Assembly: GCA_903949225.1 (NCBI GenBank)
Contig: CAJAYZ010000144.1
Coordinates: 1-9,727, forward strand
Origin: an uncultured Planctomycetaceae bacterium
GTDB lineage: Bacteria > Planctomycetota > Planctomycetia > Pirellulales > UBA1268
Direction: 5' to 3'
DNA length: 9,727 nucleotides
The notes below the pieces were generated by a model that saw only the letters and a program-made list of their open reading frames with translations, searched no databases and was not told the DNA's origin. The position numbers and the translations under genes are program-made. Below, in pieces: positions 1 to 6,882 of this stretch. The stretch's first letter is position 1, and each line of letters starts with the position of its first letter.

Positions 1-2
1 AG

Positions 3-581
3 TACGTCGCGGAGCTGAACCGCCTGAACCGCGAGCGCGATGCTGGCCGGGCAAAGGCGGAGGCCGACCTCGCCAAGGTGACGCGGCAGGTCCGCGCCAT
101 CATCGAGGCGATCAAGGAGGGCATCCGGACGCCCGGCATGAAGGAGGAGATGCTGGAGTTGGAGGAACGGAAGGCCGCGCTGGAGAAGGCGCTCAGCGAG
201 GCCCCGCCGACGGCGCCGGCGCTTCATCCGGCCATGGCCGAGGTCTACCGCGAGCGGGTCGAGCGGCTGCTCGCCCCAGGCGCTCCCGGCGTCGATCCAG
301 GCGCGGAGGAGTGCCTTTTCTTCCGGTGGGAGCGGGTGCTCGGGGGGCATCTCGTCCCCTTCGACCCGCTGCCAGAGGAGGCTCTCCGTCTTTCCCGGCT
401 CGAGGGCCGGACCACTCTCTCCCCCCTTGGCCGCGGTGGTGGCGTCGACGAGCGACAGCCCGCCATCAGGACTGGCGCCCGAGTGGCATTCAAGGCAGCG
501 CGAGATCAGGAGCGGGGCGATCTGCCGGTCGAAGTCGACGGCGGGGAGAGTTGGCTCCTTCGCGGAAGCGCCGGGCCATGA
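3..581 (+). CDS. Large serine recombinase, C-terminal fragment; 5' end outside window, 3' end replaced at a junction
   Basis: The frame is open from the left edge (first full codon at 3) to a stop at 579-581, but only about the first 90 codons look like a protein of known type. They form a charged helix (AELNRLNRERDAGRAKAEA, then EEMLELEERKAALEKAL) followed by ALHPAMAEVYRERVERL. This matches the coiled-coil and tail region that follows the zinc-ribbon domain in large serine recombinases, which cut and rejoin DNA at att-like sites through a serine nucleophile. The catalytic and DNA-binding domains would lie left of the window. After about position 275 the frame continues antisense to the PSCyt1 gene and has no recombinase character. 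In the family, a further segment of several tens of residues would normally follow, so the gene appears truncated. The in-frame ATG at 78 lies inside the coiled coil and is not a credible start. The family call is from pattern recognition of the C-terminal part only. Confidence 0.6.
   Translation, partial: YVAELNRLNRERDAGRAKAEADLAKVTRQVRAIIEAIKEGIRTPGMKEEMLELEERKAALEKALSEAPPTAPALHPAMAEVYRERVERLLAPGAPGVDPGAEECLFFRWERVLGGHLVPFDPLPEEALRLSRLEGRTTLSPLGRGGGVDERQPAIRTGARVAFKAARDQERGDLPVEVDGGESWLLRGSAGP
250..285. other. Junction between recombinase fragment and PSCyt1 gene
   Basis: Recombinase-like sequence on the plus strand stops making sense at roughly 262-278. PSCyt1-like sequence on the minus strand (WGEQPLDPL, 252-278) stops making sense at about 252. 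The two similarities therefore meet or overlap within a few tens of bases, and neither gene keeps its normal 3' part. I see no obvious direct repeat, inverted repeat or att-like core at the boundary within the window. The exact breakpoint cannot be placed by eye because the codons here fit both readings. It may be a real recombination or deletion scar, or a mis-join in a metagenome assembly. Confidence 0.5.
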
Positions 582-635
582 CGCGACCGCAGCGACGGTC
601 GCGATCAGGATCAGCGTGAACGGGCGAAGGCTCAT
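252..635 (-). pseudogene. PSCyt1 haem-domain protein (DUF1549/DUF1553-type), N-terminal fragment
   Basis: The ATG at 633-635 opens a frame with a signal peptide (MSLRPFTLILIATVAAVASW, cleavage likely near PGASA). It is followed by DFDRQIAPLLISRCLECH with a CxxCH haem-binding motif at residues 47-51. Next come GGLSLVDATTAAKGG, a GDEMPPEHPLPPEEKALLRAWI segment at about 93-113 and WGEQPLDPL at 120-128. This order is diagnostic of the planctomycete PSCyt1 domain, which normally starts exported proteins of many hundreds of residues that continue with DUF1549 and DUF1553. Here the similarity stops at about 252. The frame stays open to position 1, but only as the antisense of the recombinase fragment. 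No complete downstream domain exists in the window, so I call it truncated. It lies 177 bases downstream of the DUF1592-family gene and could be the last gene of the same transcript. The function of the family is not established; a role in extracytoplasmic electron transfer or polymer degradation is only a hypothesis. Confidence 0.7.
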
Positions 636-749
636 GGCGGAGTTCCCCGTGGCGTGCGTTTGACTGCCCCGTTGATGTGGCGGGCGAGGAGCAGACTTCG
701 TTCCACGTCCCCGGACAGACACCGTGCCGCCGGACCCAAGGCGTCCCGG

Positions 750-771
750 TGGCCACGGGGGGCCGCGGCCA
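750..771 (-). other. GC-rich hairpin between two haem-protein genes
   Basis: In the minus-strand transcript this stretch reads UGGCCGCGG, a CCCC loop, then CCGUGGCCA. That is a 9-bp stem with one G-U pair and a 4-base loop. It sits in the 177-base gap between the DUF1592-family stop (813) and the PSCyt1 start (635). No U-run follows it, so it is not a classical intrinsic terminator. It could be a transcript-stabilising or attenuating hairpin, or simply chance in GC-rich DNA. Confidence 0.3.
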
Positions 772-812
772 GCGGGACTCCACCCTGAAGGTAGATCGAC
801 CGTGCTGCCGCG

Positions 813-2969
813 TCAACGAGCGTCGGCGTCGGGGGATTGCCCAAAATCCCGGAAACTCTCCGATTGAACGACGCCACGGATGAGAGCCTTGATGGCGTGG
901 CCCTGTCGGGCGGATCGGCTGAGGATCCCGTCGATCTCGAGTCGGTCAGCGGGGACGAGGTCGCGCCCGAGCGCGAACCGGAGGAGGTGAGCGGTGAAGG
1001 CCCGGGCAAACCTCTCCTGCTCTGCCACGATCGCCCCCTTGAATCCGACGGCGCCGTCGAAAGCGTGCCTCCGGAAGAGCGTGCCGCTGGCATCGACGTT
1101 GCGGCCGTTGGCGTAGCCGTCGCGCCACCGTCCGGTGATGTCGTAGTTCTCCAGCGCGAAGCCGACGGGATCGAGTTTCGTGTGGCAGCCCGCGCAGGAG
1201 GGATGCTCGCGATGGGCGGCGAAATGTTCCCGGATCGTCAGGCTCGGATCGGCCGCGTCTTCGGCGAGTGGCGGGACGTCGGCGGGGGGCGGCGCCGGCG
1301 GATCGTTGAAGATCACATCCACGATCCAAACACCGCGGGCGACGGGATGGGTCCGCTTCGGGCCGGATGTCATGCTCGCCACGGCGGCGTTGGTGATGAT
1401 TCCACCGAAGCGCGGGTCATCGCACGGGACGCGGCGGAACTCGCGGGATCGCAGGTGTCGGCGGAGCGATTCGTCGTGGGCCGCGCGGTCGGGTTCGGCG
1501 GCCGGGGGGGGCTGAACGCTCTGGTACCACGAGCGGAGGAACTCACTTTGATAGTGCGACGACGGGGCGATCAGTTCCGTCAGGGGCCGCTCCTCGACGA
1601 ACACCGTGTCGAAGAGGACAAGCGGCTCGAGCACCATCTGGAGGCTTGCCGGTGCGCCCGGCACGAGGTGGAAGTCGCGGGCTAGGATCGGATCGGGGGT
1701 CGCTGCCAGGGCGTTCTCGAGTTGCATCCACTGGGACGGGAAGGTGTCGAGAAAACGCTCGATCCGTGGGTCGGCAAGCATCCGCGTCACTGTCCGGTCG
1801 AGGACGTCGGGATGGAGGATCGCCCCGCGCTCGGCCAGTTCGAGCAGTTCCTCGTCCGGGCAACTCCCCCAGAGGAATGCCGACAGGCGCGAGGCGAGGG
1901 CCAGGGGCATGTCCTCATGCCCGGTGGCGGTGACCCGGTAGAGGAAGCGAGGGGAGGAGAGTGCGGCCGCGGCCGTCTTCTTCATCGCGTCGGGGAAAGC
2001 AAGGCCCTGAGCGAGCTTCGAGAGCGCGAAGGCGCTGTAGCGGTCGAGAGTCTCGGCCTCGACCGGCCCCCGGAAGGCGATCCGCAGGAAACGCTTCAAT
2101 CGCCCCCGCACCTCGGCTTCGCGGTCGCTTCCCTCCGCCGGCGCGGCAAAAAAGTCGGCCCAGATGCCGACAGCGTCGGGGGTGAAGTCGGGGCTCTCGA
2201 CGATCGAGTGGGCCAAGCGGAGGAAGGTATCGAGGAGGAGTGGGGAGAGGGTCAACTCGTCGGCCTGATTGTCGAAGCCATGTTCGGCGCGGAGGTCCTT
2301 CGGATAGGGCTTCACCCCTTCGAGGCCGGGCGACGGTTCGAGGGCGTGGCACGCAACATGGACGACGTCTGGCAGTCGTGGAGACACGGACGGGGACGGC
2401 GGCGCGAGGAGGTATGGGTCGTAGCGGGTCATCAGCTTCTCCGGGAGCGGGAACAGATCCCGGGAGAGCCGGAAGAGATCGCGGACGGTGTTGGAGTAGT
2501 GGAAGCGGTTGAGCCGTTGGAGCGGCAGCGGCGGCGTGGGCAAGCCGTGCACGACCTCCCCGAGACGGTGTTGAAGCCATCGGATCGCCTCCGAGCGCGT
2601 GACAGCATCGGGCGCCTGCTCACCATCCGGTGGCATGGACCCAGAATCGATGGCGTTGATCGCCTCGCCGAGGAGGCGGGCCTGTTCCTCGTTCGGGGAA
2701 TCGGTGAGCAGCGACTCGAAGTTGATCCCCCCGCTGGATTCCCCGTCGCCGTGGCAGCCGAGGCACCGTTCGGCAAGGAGCGGCGGCAGGATCGCCCGCG
2801 TCTCCGCCCCCGGGCCAGACTGTGGGCAGGTGAAGAGAATCGCGAGGGGGACGGCGATCGCTCTCACGACGGCAGGCATGCCGCGGAGCAACGCACGTTC
2901 GCGATTCAGGAAGTCTGCCAAAACCGTTTTCCTCCCCCTGCCGCATCGGGCGGCGGGCACTTTATCCAC
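813..2969 (-). CDS. Exported DUF1592-family protein (PSCyt-DUF1587-DUF1595-DUF1592-DUF1588-DUF1585)
   Basis: This 718-residue protein shows the planctomycete multi-domain order. A short N-terminal haem-type region has CLGCH at residues 69-73. DUF1587 (PSD3) follows at about 148-170 (LQRLNRFHYSNTVRDLF), then DUF1595 (PSD5) at about 285-315 (FLRIAFRGPVEAETLDRY). DUF1592 (PSD4) spans about 325-450 (SSPRFLYRV, ASRLSAFLWGSCPDEELL). DUF1588 (PSCyt3) spans about 520-617 (GGIITNAAVASMTSGPKRTHP, then CAGCH at 592-596 and LDPVGFALENYD). DUF1585 (PSD2) is at about 640-708 (FARAFTAHLLRFALGRD). The two CxxCH motifs suggest covalent haem and an extracytoplasmic location; the molecular function is unknown. 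The GTG start at 2969 lies 6 bases after the DUF1552 stop, which favours translational coupling. The ATG at 2879 (residue 31) is a serious alternative, because it would place a short n-region (MPAVVR) directly before the hydrophobic signal core AIAVPLAILF. Such genes are typically paired with DUF1552 genes, as here. Confidence 0.9.
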   Translation of the reverse strand: MDKVPAARCGRGRKTVLADFLNRERALLRGMPAVVRAIAVPLAILFTCPQSGPGAETRAILPPLLAERCLGCHGDGESSGGINFESLLTDSPNEEQARLLGEAINAIDSGSMPPDGEQAPDAVTRSEAIRWLQHRLGEVVHGLPTPPLPLQRLNRFHYSNTVRDLFRLSRDLFPLPEKLMTRYDPYLLAPPSPSVSPRLPDVVHVACHALEPSPGLEGVKPYPKDLRAEHGFDNQADELTLSPLLLDTFLRLAHSIVESPDFTPDAVGIWADFFAAPAEGSDREAEVRGRLKRFLRIAFRGPVEAETLDRYSAFALSKLAQGLAFPDAMKKTAAAALSSPRFLYRVTATGHEDMPLALASRLSAFLWGSCPDEELLELAERGAILHPDVLDRTVTRMLADPRIERFLDTFPSQWMQLENALAATPDPILARDFHLVPGAPASLQMVLEPLVLFDTVFVEERPLTELIAPSSHYQSEFLRSWYQSVQPPPAAEPDRAAHDESLRRHLRSREFRRVPCDDPRFGGIITNAAVASMTSGPKRTHPVARGVWIVDVIFNDPPAPPPADVPPLAEDAADPSLTIREHFAAHREHPSCAGCHTKLDPVGFALENYDITGRWRDGYANGRNVDASGTLFRRHAFDGAVGFKGAIVAEQERFARAFTAHLLRFALGRDLVPADRLEIDGILSRSARQGHAIKALIRGVVQSESFRDFGQSPDADAR

Positions 2970-2975
2970 AGCCCG

Positions 2976-4340
2976 CTAAGCCAACAATTCGGAGATCACG
3001 CCGGTGCTGTCGGCAAACGAATCGATCTCGAGCCCCATCACCCGGGCGAGCGTGAGCCAGAGATTCGAGTTGAGCGTGCCGCTCGGCATCCGCAGGAATC
3101 GGCCCTGACGCACCTCCCCCTGGGCGGTGCCGGCCAGGATCATCGGGAGATCGAAGAATTGATGGGTAGCACCGTCCCCGAGGCCCGCGCCGAAGGCGAG
3201 CAGCGAGTGATCGAGGAGGGAGCGCCCATCTGATTCCCTGATCTCCTTCATCCGCCGGATGAGGTAGGCGTACTGTTCCAGGTGAAAGCGGTCGATCTTC
3301 TGGAGTTGCTTGAAACCGTCGCCCTTCTGGTTGTGCGTCATCTCATGGTGCTGAACTGGCTGGTCGAAGACCCCCTCGTACATGAGCGTCGCATCCCAGC
3401 GCTCGGGGCCGATCATGAAGGTGCAGACGTCGGTGATCCCCATCCGGAAAGCCGTCAGCATCAGGTCCATCTGGAGGCGGATGTACTCACCGCGCGGCAG
3501 GATCTCCTGCGTCGGGATGCGGACGTCGGCCTCGGTGAGAAGCTTGTCCATCTTCCCGATGCGGCGTTCGATGCCGCGGATCATCTCCATGAATTCGTCG
3601 AGCGTGCGCCGGTCGTCGCGGCCGAGACGCCGGGCGAGGGAGCCGGCATCCGCGAGGACAAGATCGGTGACGTCCGCGACATGATCGCGGTATCCCTGGC
3701 GGAGGAAGAGACGGTCGTAGAGTTTCTGCGGCTCGCGGATCGAAGGCGCGATCCTCCCCGGCCCGTACCAGGAGATGTTGTCGAACTCGATCGGCTCCTT
3801 GGGGGCAGTGAATCCGTTGCAGCTGATCTCGAGGGTGTTGAAGATGGTGGCGTGGCCGACCGCGTCGCCGATCACCTGATCGAGCGTGCGACCGTTGGGA
3901 TGGGCGATCCCCCGTTCGGCGGCCATCGCCGGCGACAGGCTGGTCAGATAGCACGATGCGCCCTGGGCATGGACGTCCTGGCCATCCTTGTAGCTCCGGT
4001 CGAGGCCGGTGATGAGGGTGAGATCGGCGAGGTGCTCAGCGAGTGGTTCGAGCGTCTCGGTCAGTTCGAGGGGATGAATGCCGGGGGTGTTCTTGATCCG
4101 CCGCTCGTTCTTGATCTTGTCAGCGTCGAAGCCACCGATGAAGTCCGGGGCGTCGACATGCCCCTCCCCGGGGAAGAAGCAGCGGCGGACGATGCCGTTG
4201 GGGAGATAGACGATTGCGAGCTTCTTTCGGGGCTGCGCGGATTCGGGGGGAAGCCCGTCGGCGGCTGCGAGCGAAGGGAGGAACGGGAGGGCGAGCATCG
4301 CCCCCTTGGCACGGATGAAGGATCTGCGCGAGAGGTTCAT
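2976..4340 (-). CDS. DUF1552 protein, Tat-exported
   Basis: This 454-residue protein starts with a twin-arginine signal, SRRSFIR at residues 4-10, followed by the hydrophobic stretch AMLALPFLPSLAAA, so it should be exported folded. The body matches DUF1552: KKLAIVYLPNGIVRRCFFP (40-57), LTLITGLDR (107-115), DVHAQGASCYLTS (122-134), FNTLEISC (167-174), NISWYGPGR (188-196), LDEFMEMIRGIERRI (247-261), QMDLMLTAFRMGITDVCTFM (290-309), FGAGLGDGATH (383-393) and LPMILAG (398-404). DUF1552 proteins are encoded next to DUF1592-family genes in planctomycetes and may work with them outside the cytoplasm, but no reaction is established. The frame is open upstream to 4523, but the ATG at 4340 is chosen because the Tat signal begins there. 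It also gives a 4-base ATGA overlap with the preceding SDR stop. No strong Shine-Dalgarno sequence is visible, consistent with translation coupled to the upstream gene. Confidence 0.9.
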   Translation of the reverse strand: MNLSRRSFIRAKGAMLALPFLPSLAAADGLPPESAQPRKKLAIVYLPNGIVRRCFFPGEGHVDAPDFIGGFDADKIKNERRIKNTPGIHPLELTETLEPLAEHLADLTLITGLDRSYKDGQDVHAQGASCYLTSLSPAMAAERGIAHPNGRTLDQVIGDAVGHATIFNTLEISCNGFTAPKEPIEFDNISWYGPGRIAPSIREPQKLYDRLFLRQGYRDHVADVTDLVLADAGSLARRLGRDDRRTLDEFMEMIRGIERRIGKMDKLLTEADVRIPTQEILPRGEYIRLQMDLMLTAFRMGITDVCTFMIGPERWDATLMYEGVFDQPVQHHEMTHNQKGDGFKQLQKIDRFHLEQYAYLIRRMKEIRESDGRSLLDHSLLAFGAGLGDGATHQFFDLPMILAGTAQGEVRQGRFLRMPSGTLNSNLWLTLARVMGLEIDSFADSTGVISELLA

Positions 4341-5263
4341 GAAGGGCTCGTCGGCGGGGAGCTTTTGGAGAGGCTGTCCGAACCGCTCGAAAGCATACCG
4401 GGGATGCCGGCGAGGGCGGCGAGGGCATCGGGGTGGGCCAGCGCCGGGCCGATCTCGGCAAACAGACGGCGCGGATCGACTTGCTTGTCCCCTCCGCGGG
4501 CGTCGGGGGGCGGGGGGGTCCACCGGGGCGGTGGGCTTCCGGTGAGGCTCGCGAGGCGGGCGTAGAAGTCACGACGGCGAACCGGTTGGCCATCGGAGAC
4601 GACGTAGAGCGGGCCGGGATTGGCATGGTCGGCAACGGCCATCACGACCGCGGCCGCGTCGTCGACATGGATCAGATTCAGCCAGCTGTCGGGATCGGCG
4701 GTCAGGGCCGCACCGGCCCGGAGATCGTCGACGCGCGGCAGCCGTCCCGGTCCGTAGATTCCCGCCAACCGCAGCGCGGTGCCGGGGCCGAGTCGGTGGC
4801 CGCGGAGGAGGGCCTCGGCCTCGAGGAGAACGCGCCCCGCCTCGCGGTCAGGATGGGGGGGCGTCTCCTCGTCGACGCATTGGCCATCGAGGCGCCCCCA
4901 GACGCCGGTAGAGCTGACGAGGATCACACGGGGCCGACCGGGAAGCGCCTCGAGGAGGCGGCCGAGCCCCTCGACATGGACGTCGCGGTAGCCATGGCCG
5001 GCCGAGCGATCGAAGCCGACTGACCAGACGACGGTGTCGACCTCCGGCAACGGCGGGAGCGGCTCGGTGGAGGCGACGTCGGCGATGATTGCCTCCACCC
5101 CGGCGGCGGTGAGCCTCGTCACCCGCGCGGGCGTCCGCACCACCCCCCAGACGCGCGATCCGCTGGCCAGCCACCGCGCCGCGAGCCGCTCGCCGAGATA
5201 ACCGCATCCGACGATGAGGCGGCGCGGGGCAGACAATGGCGTCGGGGCTCGGAGTGATGTCAT
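4337..5263 (-). CDS. YeeZ-like SDR/NAD-dependent epimerase-family protein
   Basis: This 308-residue protein has a Rossmann nucleotide-binding start, LIVGCGYLG at 16-24 (GxGxxG type). It continues with the features of atypical extended SDR proteins close to YeeZ: VVWSVGFDR (78-86), VSSTGVWG (116-123), LRLAGIYGPGR (164-174), LNLIHVDDAAAVV (195-207) and PLYVVSDGQPVRRRDFY (218-234). The YxxxK catalytic pair of classical SDRs is not evident: the stretch where it would be expected reads DREAGRVLLEAEAL. The protein may therefore bind NAD(P) without classical epimerase or dehydrogenase chemistry. The substrate is unknown. The ATG at 5263 is preferred over the far upstream ATG at 5347, because it sits 13 residues before the Rossmann core and forms an ATGA overlap with the ruvX stop. 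Its own stop overlaps the DUF1552 start in the same way. The C-terminal tail (about 288-308) is rich in serine and proline and probably disordered. Confidence 0.82.
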   Translation of the reverse strand: MTSLRAPTPLSAPRRLIVGCGYLGERLAARWLASGSRVWGVVRTPARVTRLTAAGVEAIIADVASTEPLPPLPEVDTVVWSVGFDRSAGHGYRDVHVEGLGRLLEALPGRPRVILVSSTGVWGRLDGQCVDEETPPHPDREAGRVLLEAEALLRGHRLGPGTALRLAGIYGPGRLPRVDDLRAGAALTADPDSWLNLIHVDDAAAVVMAVADHANPGPLYVVSDGQPVRRRDFYARLASLTGSPPPRWTPPPPDARGGDKQVDPRRLFAEIGPALAHPDALAALAGIPGMLSSGSDSLSKSSPPTSPS

Positions 5264-5781
5264 CCGTCGAGGGCTCCGGGGCGCTGCGGTGGCTCGTGGA
5301 TCGCCACACCATCGCCAGGCCTTGGGGACGCGTGCGCCTCCATCCAAGCGGTGAGGATGATGTGGGCAGCGATCGAATCGGCCCGCGCCTTTTTCTTGCC
5401 GCGGGAGAGACCGAGGCCGGCGAGCATCCCGGCTGCCTCGACCGACGTGTAGCGCTCATCTTGAAAAGTCACCGGCCGGGAGGTCGTCTCTCCGAGCCAG
5501 ACGGCGAAACGTTCGGCCTCGACCGACATCTTGCTGTCGCTGCCGTCGGCGTGGATCGGCAGGCCGACGACGAAACCGACGATCGCTTCCTCGACGACGA
5601 GGCGCTTGAAGAAAGCTGCTTCGGCCTTCTCGTCGCCGGTCGGCTGTCGCATCGGCCAGGGGCTGGCAATGATCCGCTCGGCATCGCAGATCGCGATCCC
5701 CATCCGCTTGCGACCATAGTCGACCGCGGCGACACGGCCTGCAGGAATCGGCACCGAGGTGAAGCGTCGATGGTCGCTCAT
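5260..5781 (-). CDS. ruvX: Holliday junction resolvase-like RuvX/YqgF
   Basis: This 173-residue protein has the RNase H-like fold signatures of YqgF/RuvX. AVDYGRKRMGIAICD (19-33) carries the first acidic residue D21. VVGLPIHADGSDS (71-83), FQDERYTSVEA (106-116) with the DER triad residues, and KKARADSIAAHIIL (130-143) with D135 complete the active-site set. In bacteria the family is linked to 16S rRNA 5' processing and, less certainly, to resolution of recombination intermediates in the cytoplasm. About 25 residues beyond the conserved domain make it longer than the E. coli protein; this tail is proline-rich and not conserved in appearance. The start ATG at 5781 overlaps the upstream hydrolase stop (ATGA), and its stop overlaps the SDR start. 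A widely conserved housekeeping gene thus sits between an exported hydrolase and an SDR gene, which looks like operon convenience rather than functional linkage. Confidence 0.93.
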   Translation of the reverse strand: MSDHRRFTSVPIPAGRVAAVDYGRKRMGIAICDAERIIASPWPMRQPTGDEKAEAAFFKRLVVEEAIVGFVVGLPIHADGSDSKMSVEAERFAVWLGETTSRPVTFQDERYTSVEAAGMLAGLGLSRGKKKARADSIAAHIILTAWMEAHASPRPGDGVAIHEPPQRPGALDG

Positions 5782-6827
5782 CGTGCCCCGTCCGCTGCCG
5801 GAGGCTCGGCTGTCGCTCCGAAACGCCCCCCCTTGAGAAACGACGCGGTCGCTTCCTGGACCGCCGGGTCGCGCATCATGAAGGCGTGGCGGACGGGGAG
5901 CAGGACGAAATCATCCGCTCCCTCGAGCCGGGTCTCCTCGACGCGGACGACGGCGTCATCGTCCCCGTCGAGCATGGGGCTGTAGCCCTCGGCGTCGCCG
6001 GTGCCGCCTGCGATGATCCCGAACGGGCAGGGAGGGACGACGAGTTTCCGGGCGAGCTGCGGCCAATTCATGACCATCTCCCTGGCGGCGCCGGTCGAGA
6101 GCTTCGACAGCAGCCACACCTGCGACACCCTCCGGGCCAGATCGGACCCCTGATTCGGCGCCCCGAGCATCACCATCCGTTCGATCCGGTCGAGATCGGC
6201 GGCCGGTGCGTCGGCCATCCACCGGCGGACGACGATGTTGCCGAGGCTGTGGCCGACGAGGCTGATCCGGTCGGCGCCGTCGAGACCCGCGATCACACTG
6301 CCGAGGGCGCGGGCATGATCGTCGACCCCCGCCCGCGGACTGGCGTAGCCAAACGTCAGCACCGTGGCGTCGTGATGCTCGCGGAGATAGTTGGCCAGCG
6401 GGCGCATCGACCCACGCCCCTCCCCGAGGCCGTGGAGAAGGATGACCGTCGGGCCGTCCACCGGGGGAATCTGTCCGGAGGCTTCAAGCGACTGGAAGTG
6501 CTCCCGGCAGGCGGCGGCTGACCCGGCTTGGATCACCCGGTCGGCAGGATCGAGGACGCGGGCCGCGTCACTCCCCGGCCGCCGCTGGATCCGCCACTCG
6601 TGCCGGACCAGTTCGTCCGACCACTCCATCGCCTCAGCGGCACGGCGCAGCCGCTCGCTCCAGTTGTTGTCGCCCTGCTCCCGATCGATGGCTGTGGCCG
6701 CTGGGGGGGCGCTGGCGGTCTCGTCGGCCGACAGACTGCCCCCCGCCAGCAGCACAACCGCCGCGGAAAGCAGATGCGGCGCCGCACGTCGGAAGGCGAA
6801 TGCCTCCGGGGGATTGCCAGCAGGCAT
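5778..6827 (-). CDS. Exported alpha/beta-hydrolase (lipase/esterase-like)
   Basis: This 349-residue protein has an N-terminal signal-like segment (HLLSAAVVLLAGGSLSA, residues 18-34), suggesting export or membrane attachment. The hydrolase core is complete. VILLHGLGEGRGSM (128-141) forms the oxyanion-hole region. SLVGHSLGNIVVRRWM (189-204) carries the nucleophile elbow GHSLG with S194. MLGAPNQGSDLA (220-231) is typical of lipase-like members. DGDDDAVV (287-294) probably supplies the acidic residue, and PVRHAFMM (311-318) supplies H314. It most likely cleaves an ester, but the substrate cannot be named. The frame is open upstream to 7169, overlapping the guanylyltransferase gene. The ATG at 6827 is chosen because a GAGAGGG Shine-Dalgarno sequence (6834-6840) lies 6 bases upstream and the signal peptide starts there. 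It follows the guanylyltransferase stop by 55 bases, and its stop overlaps the ruvX start. Confidence 0.88.
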   Translation of the reverse strand: MPAGNPPEAFAFRRAAPHLLSAAVVLLAGGSLSADETASAPPAATAIDREQGDNNWSERLRRAAEAMEWSDELVRHEWRIQRRPGSDAARVLDPADRVIQAGSAAACREHFQSLEASGQIPPVDGPTVILLHGLGEGRGSMRPLANYLREHHDATVLTFGYASPRAGVDDHARALGSVIAGLDGADRISLVGHSLGNIVVRRWMADAPAADLDRIERMVMLGAPNQGSDLARRVSQVWLLSKLSTGAAREMVMNWPQLARKLVVPPCPFGIIAGGTGDAEGYSPMLDGDDDAVVRVEETRLEGADDFVLLPVRHAFMMRDPAVQEATASFLKGGRFGATAEPPAADGAR

Positions 6828-6833
6828 CGCCAG

Positions 6834-6840
6834 CCCTCTC
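6834..6840 (-). promoter_or_regulatory. Ribosome binding site for the alpha/beta-hydrolase gene
   Basis: GAGAGGG in the minus-strand transcript, 6 bases before the ATG at 6827. It decides the start against the longer open frame that would reach back into the guanylyltransferase gene. Confidence 0.6.
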
Positions 6841-6882
6841 TTCTTCAGCGACCTTTTTGTCGTGCGACAGGAATCGGCACCG

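Noticed and set aside
837..1685. Plus-strand open frame of 282 codons
   Set aside because: Antisense shadow of the DUF1588/DUF1585 part of the DUF1592-family gene.
1722..3233. Plus-strand open frame of 503 codons
   Set aside because: It is antisense to the DUF1592 and DUF1552 genes, has low-complexity Arg/Gly/Glu-rich composition and no recognisable motif. It reflects high GC content on the opposite strand of real genes.
4341..4523. 61-residue N-terminal extension of the DUF1552 protein
   Set aside because: It is Arg/Pro-rich antisense-like sequence overlapping the SDR gene out of frame. The Tat signal begins exactly at the ATG at 4340.
3282..4565. Plus-strand open frame of 427 codons
   Set aside because: Antisense shadow of the DUF1552 gene and the end of the SDR gene, with no family features.
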